Positions 23,487 through 32,334 of a stretch of 64,000 nucleotides of DNA are shown in pieces (the first letter of the stretch is position 1; the number at the start of each line of letters is the position of its first letter). The stretch covers positions 62,001 through 126,000 of the forward strand of contig FOEZ01000013.1 of assembly GCA_900110595.1 (NCBI GenBank). Reading direction: 5' to 3'. Under the pieces are notes generated by a model that was given only the letters and a program-made list of their open reading frames with translations, had not been told where the DNA came from and searched no databases. The translations under genes were made by a program, and so were the position numbers. Origin of the DNA: Arthrobacter sp. OV608. Lineage in GTDB: Bacteria; Actinomycetota; Actinomycetes; Actinomycetales; Micrococcaceae.

Positions 23487-24386
23487 TTAGTAAGCAAGCT
23501 TACCTTGCGGTTCGGCGGATTCCTCCTGCCCTTCTCCACTGTCCGGCGGTTGGGGCTTGTAGACCCAGGCCACCAGCACCACGGAGATGATCATCAGCAG
23601 GAACCAGGACACCAGCTTGTCCAGCGGCACCGGATGCCAGCCGTCCACCTGGCTGGGGTACAGCCAAGCCCCGGACCAGGTGGCGATGTTCTCGGCGATC
23701 CAGATGAACAGGGCCACCAGCAGGAACGCGATGACCAGCGGCATCCTGTGGTGCTTCCGGAACACGCGGAAATGCATCACGCAGCGGCCAAAAATGATGA
23801 CGACGGCGGCAAGCAGCACCCAGCGCAGATCCCAGATGTAGTGGTGGCTGAAGAAGTTCGCGTAGATGGCGGCGGCCACGATGGCCGTGATCCACCGCCG
23901 CGGGTAATGGGCGAAGCGAAGATCGAAGAGCCGGTAGACGCGGACCATGTACGAGCCCACGGCTGCATACATAAACCCGCTGAAGAGCGGGACCGCACCG
24001 ATCCGCAGGACGCCCTCCGCCTCATAGGACCAGGAGCCGACGTCGGTCTTGAACAGTTCCATCACCGTACCCACCAGGTGGAACAGGATGATGACCCGCA
24101 GTTCCCGGAGCGTTTCCAGTTTGAACACGACCATCAGGACCTGGATGGCGACGGCGGCCAGCGTCAGGAAGTCGTTCCTGGCGAGCGCGGCACCGTCCGG
24201 GTACCAGAGCCGTGCTGCCATCAGCACCGCCAGGAGGGCCGCCCCGAAAATACAGGCCCAGCCCTGCTTGAGGCCAAAGACCACGAATTCGGTGAGCTTG
24301 GGGCGCACGCGGCTGGCCGGGGCGCTGGCGAGGAAGCGGCGGGCCCGTTCATCGAGGCGCTCCTCCAGCGGAGTGGAACTACGCAC
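23487..24386 (-). CDS. DUF817-type integral membrane protein
   Basis: A 299-residue protein with about eight hydrophobic segments and a GTG start overlapping the end of the DUF2236 gene by 8 nt. 'MELFKTDVGSWSYEAEG' and 'SGFMYAAVGSYMVRVYRLF' are typical of the DUF817 family, for which no biochemical function is established to my knowledge. The C terminus is hydrophilic and acidic. It sits in a three-gene membrane-linked operon (DUF2236, DUF817, PAP2). Confidence 0.8.
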   Translation of the reverse strand: MRSSTPLEERLDERARRFLASAPASRVRPKLTEFVVFGLKQGWACIFGAALLAVLMAARLWYPDGAALARNDFLTLAAVAIQVLMVVFKLETLRELRVIILFHLVGTVMELFKTDVGSWSYEAEGVLRIGAVPLFSGFMYAAVGSYMVRVYRLFDLRFAHYPRRWITAIVAAAIYANFFSHHYIWDLRWVLLAAVVIIFGRCVMHFRVFRKHHRMPLVIAFLLVALFIWIAENIATWSGAWLYPSQVDGWHPVPLDKLVSWFLLMIISVVLVAWVYKPQPPDSGEGQEESAEPQGKLAY

Positions 24387-25197
24387 GAACTCCCTGACGC
24401 TTGCCGGTCTGGCTGTTGGCGCGGATGTCGGCGTCCAGGCTGTTCAGGCAGTAGTCCTTGAACCAGTGCCGGATACGCTGCGGGAGCCTGGGGTAGGTAA
24501 CGGCCAGGACCCGCATGGTGCGGTTGAAGCGGCGTTCCCGGCGGCCGCTCCACGGCAGGCCGAAGTCCTGGCGGAGCTGATCCGGGAGGAGGCCGGCGGT
24601 GAGGAACCTCGCGGACGGCATAATGGCGCGGTACCAGAGCGCCGTATGCTTCGGGAACAGCAGCCCGCGGCCCACGCGCACCCCGCCGCCCTCCGCCCGC
24701 AGGGTGGAGATACGTTCGTCCCAGTAGCGGCTGAACGCCGCCCGGTCCGCGGGCCACATCCCGGCCGGTAGCTGCAGGGCTGTGCCGATCCGCGCATAGT
24801 CCTGGTACATGGCATCGGCCGATTCGTCGTCGAGCGGGCCGTAGATCTTCTCGATGATGGTGATCGCTGTGTCGTAAAGCGTGGCCACCACCCAGAGCTG
24901 CAGCTCGGGATCGAAGGCGTTGTAGCCCGGGGACTTTTCGGTGTCGTCCTTGCGGACCGGAACGTGGGCCCGGTTCACCCGGCGGCGGACCTCGGTCACC
25001 TGCTCGTCCGTGCCGTACACAATGGCGTAGACGTAGGTAAGGGTGCCCTTGAGCCTGTTGACCGGGCGGCCCACGAAGGTGCTGTGCTCGTCAACGCCGC
25101 GGCCAACGGCCGGATCGGCAAGCTGCAGGAGGAGGGCCCGGCCCGCGCCGGCGAGCAGGATGCCTTCCGCGCCGTACTCGGCCATTCCTCGCACCAT
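24379..25197 (-). CDS. DUF2236 (MpaB/Lcp-type) oxygenase-like protein
   Basis: A 272-residue protein from the ATG at 25197; a TTG at 25227, directly after a hairpin, would add 10 residues, and the start is not certain. 'GAGRALLLQLADPAVGRGVD' followed by 'HSTFVGRPVNRLKGTLTYVY' is the signature opening of the DUF2236 family, whose members include haem-binding latex-clearing and mycophenolate-pathway oxygenases. 'FDPELQLWVVATLYDT' and 'YPRLPQRIRHWFKDY' are further family landmarks. The substrate is unknown; the membrane-protein neighbours hint at a lipid or terpenoid. Confidence 0.8.
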   Translation of the reverse strand: MVRGMAEYGAEGILLAGAGRALLLQLADPAVGRGVDEHSTFVGRPVNRLKGTLTYVYAIVYGTDEQVTEVRRRVNRAHVPVRKDDTEKSPGYNAFDPELQLWVVATLYDTAITIIEKIYGPLDDESADAMYQDYARIGTALQLPAGMWPADRAAFSRYWDERISTLRAEGGGVRVGRGLLFPKHTALWYRAIMPSARFLTAGLLPDQLRQDFGLPWSGRRERRFNRTMRVLAVTYPRLPQRIRHWFKDYCLNSLDADIRANSQTGKRQGVRA

Positions 25198-25227
25198 TTC
25201 AACAGGGTACCGGACTGCCTCAAGCAA

Positions 25228-25257
25228 GGACGACGGCGGGACCTCCCGCCGTCGTCC
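25228..25257. terminator. Hairpin terminator, GGACGACGGCGGG family
   Basis: GGACGACGGCGGG (25228-25240) and CCCGCCGTCGTCC (25245-25257) form a perfect 13-bp stem with an ACCT tetraloop. It follows the amidohydrolase stop (25278, minus strand) by 20 nt and precedes the DUF2236 gene. Confidence 0.75.
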
Positions 25258-25277
25258 GCCTCCGTCCCAGCGCTGCG

Positions 25278-26891
25278 TCAGGCGACGTACTCCGTCCGGC
25301 CGTCCACCACAGTGCGGAGTATGCGCGCGTTCAGCAGCGACTGTTCTCCGTGGACGAAGGGATCTGCGTCCAGTACAGCGAAGTCGGCAGCGAGTCCGGC
25401 CGACAGCCGGCCCCTGCGGTCCTCCTCCATCACCGAGGCAGCGGCGTCGCGCGTGGCATGCCCGATCGCCTCCGCCAGGGGCCGGGCGAAATGCGGGTTG
25501 TTTGGTGGATACGACGGATCCAGCGCCGATTTCCGGGTGGCCGCCACAAACATGTTCTGCAATGCATCGTAGGGTGCGGTGGGAGCGTCGGTGGAGAACG
25601 CCAGGAGGGCTCCGGCCGCCACATATTCCGGCCAGGCGAAGCTGCGGTCCGGCCGGTCATCGCCCAGCATCGCCACCCAGTTGCCGTAGATGGCGGGGTC
25701 GGCGTGGACGGGCTGCATGGACGCGGTCACGCCGAGCCGGGCCATCCGCGCTGGCGTTTCCGGCGAGGTGTATTCGAGGTGCTCGATGCGGTGCCGCCGG
25801 CGGCGGGAGCCATTGACCTCTGCAGCATTTTCCAGCGCATCCAAAGCTATATCGCTGGCGTGGTCACCGATGGCGTGCAGGGCCACCTGGAGTCCTGCCG
25901 CATCTGCTGCTGCCACTACCGGGGTGAGCTGCTCCGGAGCCCAGATGGGTCCTGCCTGGGAGCCGTCGGCGTAGGGCTGGTTCATGGCAGCGGTGCAGGC
26001 ATCGATCACGCCATCGAGCGCCAGCTTGATCCCTGCCACCCGCAGCCATTCGGTGTTGACTTCCCGCGCCAGGAGCACGGCGCGTTCCACCTGCGCCAGG
26101 TTTTCCGCCTCGTCGCCGGTGTTGTGGATGAACCAGTGCGCCACAATGCGCAGCGGCAGCCTCCCACCGCGCCGTTCCGCCGCCCGCTGGAAAGCGGCCA
26201 GATCCAGTTCGCCCAGTGCCATGTCCACCGCACCGGTCACCCCGGCGGCAAGATAGGCCTCGATGGAACGTTCGACGGCGGCGTCCCGGTCAGCGTCGGA
26301 CGTCACCTTCGCCAGGAACGGCCACACAAACTGCTGGGCGGCAGTTTCATACAGCATCCCGTCCGGCTCGCCCTGGCTGTCGCGTCCGATGCGGCCGCCC
26401 AGGGGGTCCGGGGTGTCGCGGGTGATGCCGAGCTCCTTCAAGGCGGCGCGGTTCACCCAGCAGGAGTGGTAGTCGTTGGCATCGAGGTACACGGGTACAT
26501 CAGACACCGCTTCATCGATCATGGCCGCGGTGGGGACTCCGGGCAGGGAATCGAACAGCCAGCCCCTGCCCAGGACCCGCGGAGCCCCGGGGTCCGCGGC
26601 GCGGGCGGCGCTCAGGCGTCCCTGGATGTCGGACAGGGACCTGGCATCCGTCAACGCCACCTTCCCGAGCGCCTCGCCGAGCATCATCACGTGCGTGTGG
26701 GCGTCGATGAACCCCGGCAGCACCAGCCGGCCGCCAAGGTCGATGACCTCTGCAGTATCGCCGGCCGCCTCGCGGGCAGAGGCATTGGTGCCCACATGGG
26801 TGAGCGTGCCGGCGTCGACAACGAACGCTTCCGCCCAGGGGGCCGATTCGTCGGCGGTGAAGACGCGGGCGTTGCGGTACAGCTCGGTCAT
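25278..26891 (-). CDS. Amidohydrolase family 3 (YtcJ-like) metal-dependent hydrolase
   Basis: A 537-residue hydrolase. The ATG at 26891 follows GCAGGAG by 10 nt; the much longer upstream reading is antisense noise of the MFS gene. 'LVLPGFIDAHTHVMMLGEAL' carries the HxH metal motif, 'ALHAIGDHASDIALDA' and 'RHRIEHLEY' supply further ligands, and 'LLAFSTDAPTAPYDALQN' the catalytic Asp. This is the YtcJ-like amidohydrolase-3 group, which acts on unknown amides or lactams. It starts 5 nt after the MFS gene and shares its TetR-type control region. Confidence 0.88.
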   Translation of the reverse strand: MTELYRNARVFTADESAPWAEAFVVDAGTLTHVGTNASAREAAGDTAEVIDLGGRLVLPGFIDAHTHVMMLGEALGKVALTDARSLSDIQGRLSAARAADPGAPRVLGRGWLFDSLPGVPTAAMIDEAVSDVPVYLDANDYHSCWVNRAALKELGITRDTPDPLGGRIGRDSQGEPDGMLYETAAQQFVWPFLAKVTSDADRDAAVERSIEAYLAAGVTGAVDMALGELDLAAFQRAAERRGGRLPLRIVAHWFIHNTGDEAENLAQVERAVLLAREVNTEWLRVAGIKLALDGVIDACTAAMNQPYADGSQAGPIWAPEQLTPVVAAADAAGLQVALHAIGDHASDIALDALENAAEVNGSRRRRHRIEHLEYTSPETPARMARLGVTASMQPVHADPAIYGNWVAMLGDDRPDRSFAWPEYVAAGALLAFSTDAPTAPYDALQNMFVAATRKSALDPSYPPNNPHFARPLAEAIGHATRDAAASVMEEDRRGRLSAGLAADFAVLDADPFVHGEQSLLNARILRTVVDGRTEYVA

Positions 26892-26896
26892 GGCTT

Positions 26897-28162
26897 TTAT
26901 ACTCCTGCAGTTCGAATGGTGGCGATATCGGGCGAGTTGGAGGTTTTGGCGGCGTTCACTGCCTCCACCCGGGTGGACAGCCGGGCAATCAGGACTGCGG
27001 GAACCAGGAGCACCAGGCTGAAGCCGGCCAGGACCCAGCCCAGCGCCGGGAAGCCGAACGCCTCCCCGATCCAGGCTCCGAACATCGGCGCGAAGCTGGA
27101 TCCCACCAGGTACACGCCCAGCACAGGCCCGGACCAGCGGCCGCTGGCGTCCAGGGCCGCGGCGGTGGCGATGAAGTACATAAAGGCGACCGCGTACACG
27201 GTGTTCCAGGCGATCATGGTGACGAGGTAGGTGGTGGAGTCTGTAGTGAGGCAGGCGGTCAGCTTCAGGGCGGCGCCGAGCACCAGCAGGATGCCCAGCG
27301 GGAGTGCCCGGCCCAGCCTGGTTCCGAGGAAAATCAGAGCGATGGCGGCGAGCAGGCCGCCGCCGGTGGATGCGCTGAGCACCAGACCCAGCTGTTCCTC
27401 CGTCATACCGGCCTGGGCCACGCCGATGGCTCCGGACATAGCCCACAGGGAGTCCTCGCCGATTGCCCAAAGGGCGAAGATTGTCAGCAATGCGAAGCCG
27501 GCAACAGTGATGGTCCTGGTGCTGACGGCGCCTCCGGTAGCGAGTGCCGTCGTCGTACTCTCCTGTGCTGGCTGTGGTGCACCCTGGTGGGCCGCCGGTT
27601 CCGCGGCCATGGGCAGCCACCCGGCAGTGAAAAGCAGCGCGAGGGCGAGCCCGGCCACGAAGCCGAAGGCGCTTCCCATGCGAATGCCCACGGCCGGAAT
27701 GATGGCCAGCACCACGGTGACGATGGCCCGGTTTGCCAGTCCGCTGATGCCGGAGGCGCGGTTAGGGTTGCGCAATGCTGCCAGAGCGGCCCCGCCGGAG
27801 GCGACGGCGCCGCCGGCTCCGATGCCGCCGGCAATGATCCCGGTGATCACCGCGGCGGGTGCCAGGTCAAGGGCGGCGAGTCCGAAGCCGGCAGTAGTCA
27901 GTAGCAGTCCCGCCCGGGCCACCAGGTAGCGCCCGCGGCCTTCGGTAAAGCGGGTCACCGCGAGGCAGGCGAGGGCGGTGGCCAGGAGGCAGGCGGTCAT
28001 GAGCGTTCCCGCCTCGGTGGCTCCGACCTTCAGGGAATCCTGGATGGCGAGGATCATGAACGGGACCAGGTTGGCGCTCATGAAGCCCACCACGCCGATG
28101 CCGAAGGTTGAGACCGCGCGTTTGGTGGTCAGCGGAAGCCGCTGGGGTTCTGGCTGGGTCAT
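26897..28162 (-). CDS. MFS transporter
   Basis: A 421-residue protein with about twelve hydrophobic segments. The ATG at 28162 has AAAGGA upstream; a reading to 28225 lacks one. It opens 'STFGIGVVGFMSANLVPFMI' and has 'RFTEGRGRYLVARAGLL' in the loop after segment 2. The order (transporter, then amidohydrolase, divergent TetR) suggests that it imports the substrate of the hydrolase, or exports a product. Substrate unknown. Confidence 0.85.
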   Translation of the reverse strand: MTQPEPQRLPLTTKRAVSTFGIGVVGFMSANLVPFMILAIQDSLKVGATEAGTLMTACLLATALACLAVTRFTEGRGRYLVARAGLLLTTAGFGLAALDLAPAAVITGIIAGGIGAGGAVASGGAALAALRNPNRASGISGLANRAIVTVVLAIIPAVGIRMGSAFGFVAGLALALLFTAGWLPMAAEPAAHQGAPQPAQESTTTALATGGAVSTRTITVAGFALLTIFALWAIGEDSLWAMSGAIGVAQAGMTEEQLGLVLSASTGGGLLAAIALIFLGTRLGRALPLGILLVLGAALKLTACLTTDSTTYLVTMIAWNTVYAVAFMYFIATAAALDASGRWSGPVLGVYLVGSSFAPMFGAWIGEAFGFPALGWVLAGFSLVLLVPAVLIARLSTRVEAVNAAKTSNSPDIATIRTAGV

Positions 28163-28259
28163 TGGTAGTCCTTTGAACAGGGGGATGCGCGGGTTTTTAG
28201 GACTGCGCCGGATGCTTCCTTGCATCCGGAGTGCCTGCTGCCGGTCCGGCAGTTCCCGC

Positions 28260-28282
28260 TAAAACGAATGGCGTTCGTTTTA
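28260..28282. promoter_or_regulatory. TetR operator in the divergent region
   Basis: TAAAACGAA (28260-28268) and TTCGTTTTA (28274-28282) are perfect 9-bp inverted arms around TGGCG. It lies between the MFS gene start (28162) and the TetR start (28346) and is the only AT-rich palindrome there. TAGACT at 28318-28323 is the probable -10 of the TetR gene, and GAAGGGA its ribosome site. Confidence 0.7.
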
Positions 28283-28345
28283 TTATGCATGTGACCTGCG
28301 TCAAAGGGAAGAGTCCCTAGACTGGCTTTTGACGAAGGGAGTTTC

Positions 28346-28954
28346 ATGCCACGGCCCAGGACGCCGATCCTCTCGGTGGACCGCATCGCGGATGCCGCCA
28401 TCGAACTGGTGGATGAAGGGGCCGGTTTCGGCGTTAATGCCCTCGCCCGCCGCCTGGGCGTCACGGCATCGTCCCTGTACAACCACATTTCGGGGCGGGA
28501 CGAGATCATTGAACTCATGCGGGCGCGGCTCGGCGCCCAGTCGATCCCGGAGGTGCCCGAGGATGCCGGGTGGGACAGGGTGCTCTCGCTGATTGTTCGC
28601 GGGCAGCGGGAAATGTACGCGGCCCATCCGTTCGTGGTGCCGCTCATTGCTGGCAAGACCATCACCGATCCCGGCGTGATCAGCGCCTACGAACGCATGG
28701 CCTCGGCGCTCGTTACCGCCGGCTTTCCTGACGGGGACGTGCTGACCATCATCTCCGTCATCGACTCCTTTTCGCTCGGCGCAGGCCTGGACCTCGCCGC
28801 ACCTGACGAGGTGTGGGCGCCCACCGAATCCGCCGCCACCCTGTCCCGGCTGGTCAAAGAATCTGGTCACGGCCGGGAACGCAGCGACAAGGCCTTCGAG
28901 ACCGGCCTTGAGTTACTCCTTGAGTCGCTGCGGATGCGATTAGCCGCGACCTGA
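28346..28954 (+). CDS. TetR-family repressor
   Basis: A 202-residue regulator. The N-terminal helix-turn-helix (about 10-55) includes 'GFGVNALARRLGVTASSLYN' followed by 'HISGRDEIIELMR', the typical TetR recognition region. The remaining all-helical region, about 70-195, would bind the effector and form the dimer ('TetR_C'-like, with 'VIDSFSLGAGLDLA'). It is divergent from the MFS/amidohydrolase operon, with a perfect operator between, so local repression relieved by the pathway substrate is the simple model. Confidence 0.9.
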   Translation: MPRPRTPILSVDRIADAAIELVDEGAGFGVNALARRLGVTASSLYNHISGRDEIIELMRARLGAQSIPEVPEDAGWDRVLSLIVRGQREMYAAHPFVVPLIAGKTITDPGVISAYERMASALVTAGFPDGDVLTIISVIDSFSLGAGLDLAAPDEVWAPTESAATLSRLVKESGHGRERSDKAFETGLELLLESLRMRLAAT

Positions 28955-29004
28955 CGGACACCAACCTGCCGGCCCTTCTCAGCCAAAGAAATCGCAAGCG
29001 AAGC

Positions 29005-29018
29005 TGGGAGCGATAACA
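29005..29018 (+). promoter_or_regulatory. Candidate distal LacI-type operator of the galactanase gene
   Basis: TGGGAGCGATAACA agrees at 11 of 14 positions with the site at 29091-29104. It lies about 150 nt upstream of the GH53 start and might allow DNA looping between two sites. Confidence 0.4.
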
Positions 29019-29084
29019 GTGTTCTGCGCCTGAGTCCCCAGCCCAATCCTCACCCTGCCTCTATCGCCACAAATTTCAGTGTGC

Positions 29085-29104
29085 TAGAACTGGGAGCGCA
29101 CACA
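29085..29104 (+). promoter_or_regulatory. -10 region and LacI-type operator of the galactanase gene
   Basis: TAGAAC (29085-29090, preceded by TG at 29082) is a probable extended -10. TGGGAGCGCACACA (29091-29104) abuts it. The same word with one change lies before the GH42 gene, again directly after a TAAAAC box. Binding here would block transcription start. Confidence 0.6.
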
Positions 29105-29169
29105 GGTTGGGCCCGTTGGCAAACATGACGGCCAGCCTGCTTTCGATTCATACCGTCAGGGAGGACGAC

Positions 29170-30810
29170 ATGAAAAAGCACCACTCAAAGATCCAGCACC
29201 CTCAGAAGCGAAAACTTCCCTCAGCGGTGGTGGCCGCTTCGCTGCTGGCCGTCGCTGCATTGCCTGCTGGCATCAGCCCGGCGATAGCCGAAGGCCCCTC
29301 CCAGCCGGGTGGCGCCGTCGTCAACGGAGACTTTTCCCAAGGACTCAGTGGATGGAAGGTGACCGGCGATCCTGCCGCGACCACCACGGCGGCGGAGGCC
29401 GGCAACCAGCTACTGACGCAGCGCCTCGGCGCGGACGGCACGTCGACGCTTCGCCAGAAGACCGGCAGCCTGGCCGAGGGCTGGTGGACGGTGTCAGCAC
29501 GGGTCAAGGCTGAGGGGACGCTCGGCGCTTCCCGGATCGGCTTGAAGAACTGCGGAGTGGACGGCGAGACCGTCCTTCCGTCCACCGCGCAGGACGGCGC
29601 CTGGCTGCAGATCTCGGCCGACGCCTACGTGACCAAGGGTGCCTGCGAGATCATTATCGAAACCCGCGGCAAAGCCGGCGACTGGGCCGAGGTGGACGAT
29701 GTCACCCTCACCCCGGGGTCCGTCCAGCGGGCGGTCCGTGGCGCCGACCTTTCCAACCTTGCCAAAAATGAGGACATGGGCGCGGTCTACTTTGATGCGA
29801 ACGGCCGGCAGGTGGATGCCGTCGAAGCATTCGCCGACGCCGGCGCCAACCTGGTGCGGCTGAAGGTGTGGGTGAACCCCGCTGACGGCTACAACACCAC
29901 GGATGAAGTGGTGGCCACGGCCAAGCGGGCGAAGGCGGCCGGGATGAAAATCCTGGTGGACTTCCACTACAGCGACCGGTGGACAGACCCGGGCGCCCAG
30001 GGAATGCCCGCCGCCTGGGTGGGCCTCAGCCCGCAGGCAGTGGCGGATGCCGTCTACGCGCACACCTCGGAGGTGCTGACTGCACTGAAGAACGCCGGCG
30101 CCACTGCGGACTCGGTGCAGGTGGGAAATGAAATCAACCCCGGCATGCTCTGGCCCCTCGGCCAGACCTGGGACGTCAACCCCGCGGACGACGTGAAGGG
30201 CGCCCAGTGGGACAACCTGGCCCTGTTCCTCGCTGCCGGCTCCCGCGCCGCCAAGGACGTCAGTGCCCAGACCGACGTCATCCTGCACCTGACCAACATC
30301 AACAACGGCATCGGCGGCCTGACGTGGTGGTATGACGAGGTCACCAAGCGGGGCGTCCAGTTCGACACGATCGGCTTGTCCTACTACGGCTACTGGCACG
30401 GCTCCATGGCGGACCTGCAGCACACCATCACCGAACTTTCCGCCCGCTACGACCGTAACGTGGTGATCGTCGAGAACTCCTACCCGTTTACCCTCCGGGA
30501 CAATCCGGTTGATCCGTGGGAGAACGTCATCCGCAGCCAGGACCAGCTTGTACCGGGCTATCCGGCAACTCCGGAGGGGCAGGCAGCTAACTTCCGGGCC
30601 GTCCAGGACGTCGTGGCGTCCGCCCCGGGCGGCCGCGGACTCGGCGTGGTGTCCTGGGAACCTGCATGGACTGCCGTCCCGGGCAACGGCTGGGATCCGG
30701 CCGACCCCGCCAGCGGCAACGCGTGGGAGAATCAGGCCATGTTTGATTTTGCAGGCCGGGCCCTCCCGGCGCTGCAGCAATTTGCTCCGGATCCTGATAC
30801 CAAACGCTGA
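29170..30810 (+). CDS. Secreted endo-beta-1,4-galactanase, GH53
   Basis: A 546-residue secreted enzyme with GGGAGG before the ATG. Residues 1-40 form a signal peptide (basic start, hydrophobic core, PAIA cleavage). Residues about 45-185 look like a carbohydrate-binding beta-sandwich (VNGDFSQGLSGWKVTGD to WAEVDDVTLTPG). From about 190 it is a GH53 catalytic domain: 'GADLSNLAKNEDMG', acid/base E321 in 'QVGNEINPGMLWPLG' and nucleophile E435 in 'VVIVENSYPF'. It cleaves beta-1,4-galactan side chains of plant pectin outside the cell, feeding the importers and GH42 enzyme downstream. Confidence 0.93.
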   Translation: MKKHHSKIQHPQKRKLPSAVVAASLLAVAALPAGISPAIAEGPSQPGGAVVNGDFSQGLSGWKVTGDPAATTTAAEAGNQLLTQRLGADGTSTLRQKTGSLAEGWWTVSARVKAEGTLGASRIGLKNCGVDGETVLPSTAQDGAWLQISADAYVTKGACEIIIETRGKAGDWAEVDDVTLTPGSVQRAVRGADLSNLAKNEDMGAVYFDANGRQVDAVEAFADAGANLVRLKVWVNPADGYNTTDEVVATAKRAKAAGMKILVDFHYSDRWTDPGAQGMPAAWVGLSPQAVADAVYAHTSEVLTALKNAGATADSVQVGNEINPGMLWPLGQTWDVNPADDVKGAQWDNLALFLAAGSRAAKDVSAQTDVILHLTNINNGIGGLTWWYDEVTKRGVQFDTIGLSYYGYWHGSMADLQHTITELSARYDRNVVIVENSYPFTLRDNPVDPWENVIRSQDQLVPGYPATPEGQAANFRAVQDVVASAPGGRGLGVVSWEPAWTAVPGNGWDPADPASGNAWENQAMFDFAGRALPALQQFAPDPDTKR

Positions 30811-30821
30811 TCCCACGAGCG

Positions 30822-30853
30822 GGCCGCGCCTGTCCTGCCGGGCAGGCGCGGCC
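30822..30853 (+). terminator. Hairpin after the galactanase gene
   Basis: GGCCGCGCCTG (30822-30832) and CAGGCGCGGCC (30843-30853) form a perfect 11-bp stem 11 nt after the stop. No U-tract follows. Confidence 0.6.
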
Positions 30854-30861
30854 GCAGTGAC

Positions 30862-30907
30862 TTGACTCACAATAAGCCCTGACGTACCGTTTCTGTTAGC
30901 GCTAACA
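30862..30907 (+). promoter_or_regulatory. Promoter and palindromic LacI-type operator of the ChvE/MmsAB operon
   Basis: TTGACT (30862-30867), exactly 17 nt, then TACCGT (30885-30890) form a good -35/-10 pair. TGTTAGCGCTAACA (30894-30907) is a perfect 14-bp palindrome over the expected start point, typical of LacI-family operators. It differs from the galactan-type sites, so another LacI protein, encoded elsewhere, may act here. Confidence 0.75.
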
Positions 30908-31091
30908 CATCCTGAAAGCGGACTGCATGGCAAGTGCCACCGGCATCGCCCGGGCAGACCGCCCCTTCCGAGTCCAGAACCGCGGGTCCGGCTTTTAAAG
31001 CCCCACCCCTTATTGCTTTACCTGCCGGCAAGCGCAGATGCTTACCGGCTCAGCACCACTTCGCGGACAAACTCCGCGGAAGGAGAAAGTT

Positions 31092-32222
31092 GTGAGAATT
31101 AGGAAACTCCTGGGCGCCGTTGCAGTCGCTCTCGCAGTCACTGTGGGTGCCACAGGTTGCGGCTCCCGGGGCGGAGCAGCTGAAGCCGGGGCCGGGGCCT
31201 CGGCTAACCCCAGCGATTCCCTGGTGGGCATCTCGATGCCCACGCAAACTTCCGAACGCTGGATCGCCGATGGCGGGAACGTGGAAAAGTCCTTGAAGGA
31301 ACTGGGCTACAAGACTGACCTGCAGTTCGCCAACGACGACATTCCCACCCAGGTGTCGCAGATCGAAAACATGCTCACCAAGGGAGCCAAGGCGCTGATC
31401 ATCGCCGCCATCGACGGCACCACCCTGACCGATGTCCTTGCCAAGGCGAAGGAACAGAACGTCAAGGTCATTGCTTACGACCGCCTGATCAACGGCACCC
31501 CCAACGTTGACTACTACACCACGTTCGACAATTACACCGTGGGCGTGCAGCAGGCTACGTCGCTGCTGACCGGGCTTGGCCTGGTGGATGCCAGCGGCAA
31601 GAAGGTGGACGGCAAGGGCCCCTTCAACGTTGAGCTTTTCGCCGGCAGCCCCGATGACAACAACGCCAACTTCTTCTGGACCGGCGCCATGGACACCCTG
31701 AAGCCGTACATGGATGCCGGCACCCTCAAAGTGCCCAGCGGCCAGACCAAATTCGAGCAGGCAGCCATCCTGCGCTGGCAGGCACCCGTTGCGCAGAAGC
31801 GCATGGAGGACATCCTGACCGCCGCCTACAGCTCCGGCACCAAGCTCGACGGCGTGCTCTCCCCCTATGACGGGCTCTCCATCGGCATCATTTCGGCGCT
31901 GACCAGCACGGGCGGCTACGGCAAGGGCGACCTGCCGGTGGTCACCGGCCAGGACGCTGAAAAGGGTTCGGTGAAGTCCATCATCGCCGGTGAGCAGTAC
32001 TCCACCATCTTCAAGGACACCCGCCAGCTGGGTTCCCAGGCCGTGAAAATGGTTGACGCCGTCCTGAAGGGCCAGGAGCCGGAGGTCAACGACAGCAAGA
32101 CCTACAACAACAAGGTCAAGGTAGTACCGGCGTTCCTGCTGAAGTCCGTGATCATCACGGCGGACAACTACAAGAAGGAACTCATCGACTCGGGCTATTA
32201 CAAAGACGCCGACGTCAAGTAA
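31092..32222 (+). CDS. chvE: Multiple-sugar ABC transporter substrate-binding lipoprotein
   Basis: A 376-residue exported protein. The GTG at 31092 follows AGGAG. The N terminus '[18 protein letters not shown]' is a lipoprotein signal (GATGC lipobox). The mature part is a periplasmic-binding fold: '[18 protein letters not shown]', '[20 protein letters not shown]', '[20 protein letters not shown]' and '[17 protein letters not shown]' match ChvE, which binds galactose, arabinose, xylose and glucose. With mmsAB downstream it would import monosaccharides released from plant polymers. Confidence 0.9.
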   Translation: MRIRKLLGAVAVALAVTVGATGCGSRGGAAEAGAGASANPSDSLVGISMPTQTSERWIADGGNVEKSLKELGYKTDLQFANDDIPTQVSQIENMLTKGAKALIIAAIDGTTLTDVLAKAKEQNVKVIAYDRLINGTPNVDYYTTFDNYTVGVQQATSLLTGLGLVDASGKKVDGKGPFNVELFAGSPDDNNANFFWTGAMDTLKPYMDAGTLKVPSGQTKFEQAAILRWQAPVAQKRMEDILTAAYSSGTKLDGVLSPYDGLSIGIISALTSTGGYGKGDLPVVTGQDAEKGSVKSIIAGEQYSTIFKDTRQLGSQAVKMVDAVLKGQEPEVNDSKTYNNKVKVVPAFLLKSVIITADNYKKELIDSGYYKDADVK

Positions 32223-32231
32223 CCATCTTCG

Positions 32232-32270
32232 GGGGTTGCGGCCAGGCCACCCCGGCCTGGCCGCAACCCC
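32232..32270 (+). terminator. 17-bp hairpin between chvE and mmsA
   Basis: GGGGTTGCGGCCAGGCC (32232-32248) and its exact complement (32254-32270) form a perfect 17-bp stem with an ACCCC loop, 10 nt after the chvE stop, followed by TTCCTTT. It probably acts as partial terminator and mRNA 3' protector, giving more binding protein than ATPase. Confidence 0.75.
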
Positions 32271-32334
32271 TTCCTTTAGGGCCCCTGCAGCCGCAGGCCG
32301 GCCAAGTTTTTCAACCAGTCAGTGGGAATTGACG

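Noticed and set aside
26892..27620. Upstream 243-codon extension of the amidohydrolase
   Set aside because: It lies in another frame of the MFS gene. The ATG at 26891 has a ribosome site and starts the normal amidohydrolase N terminus.
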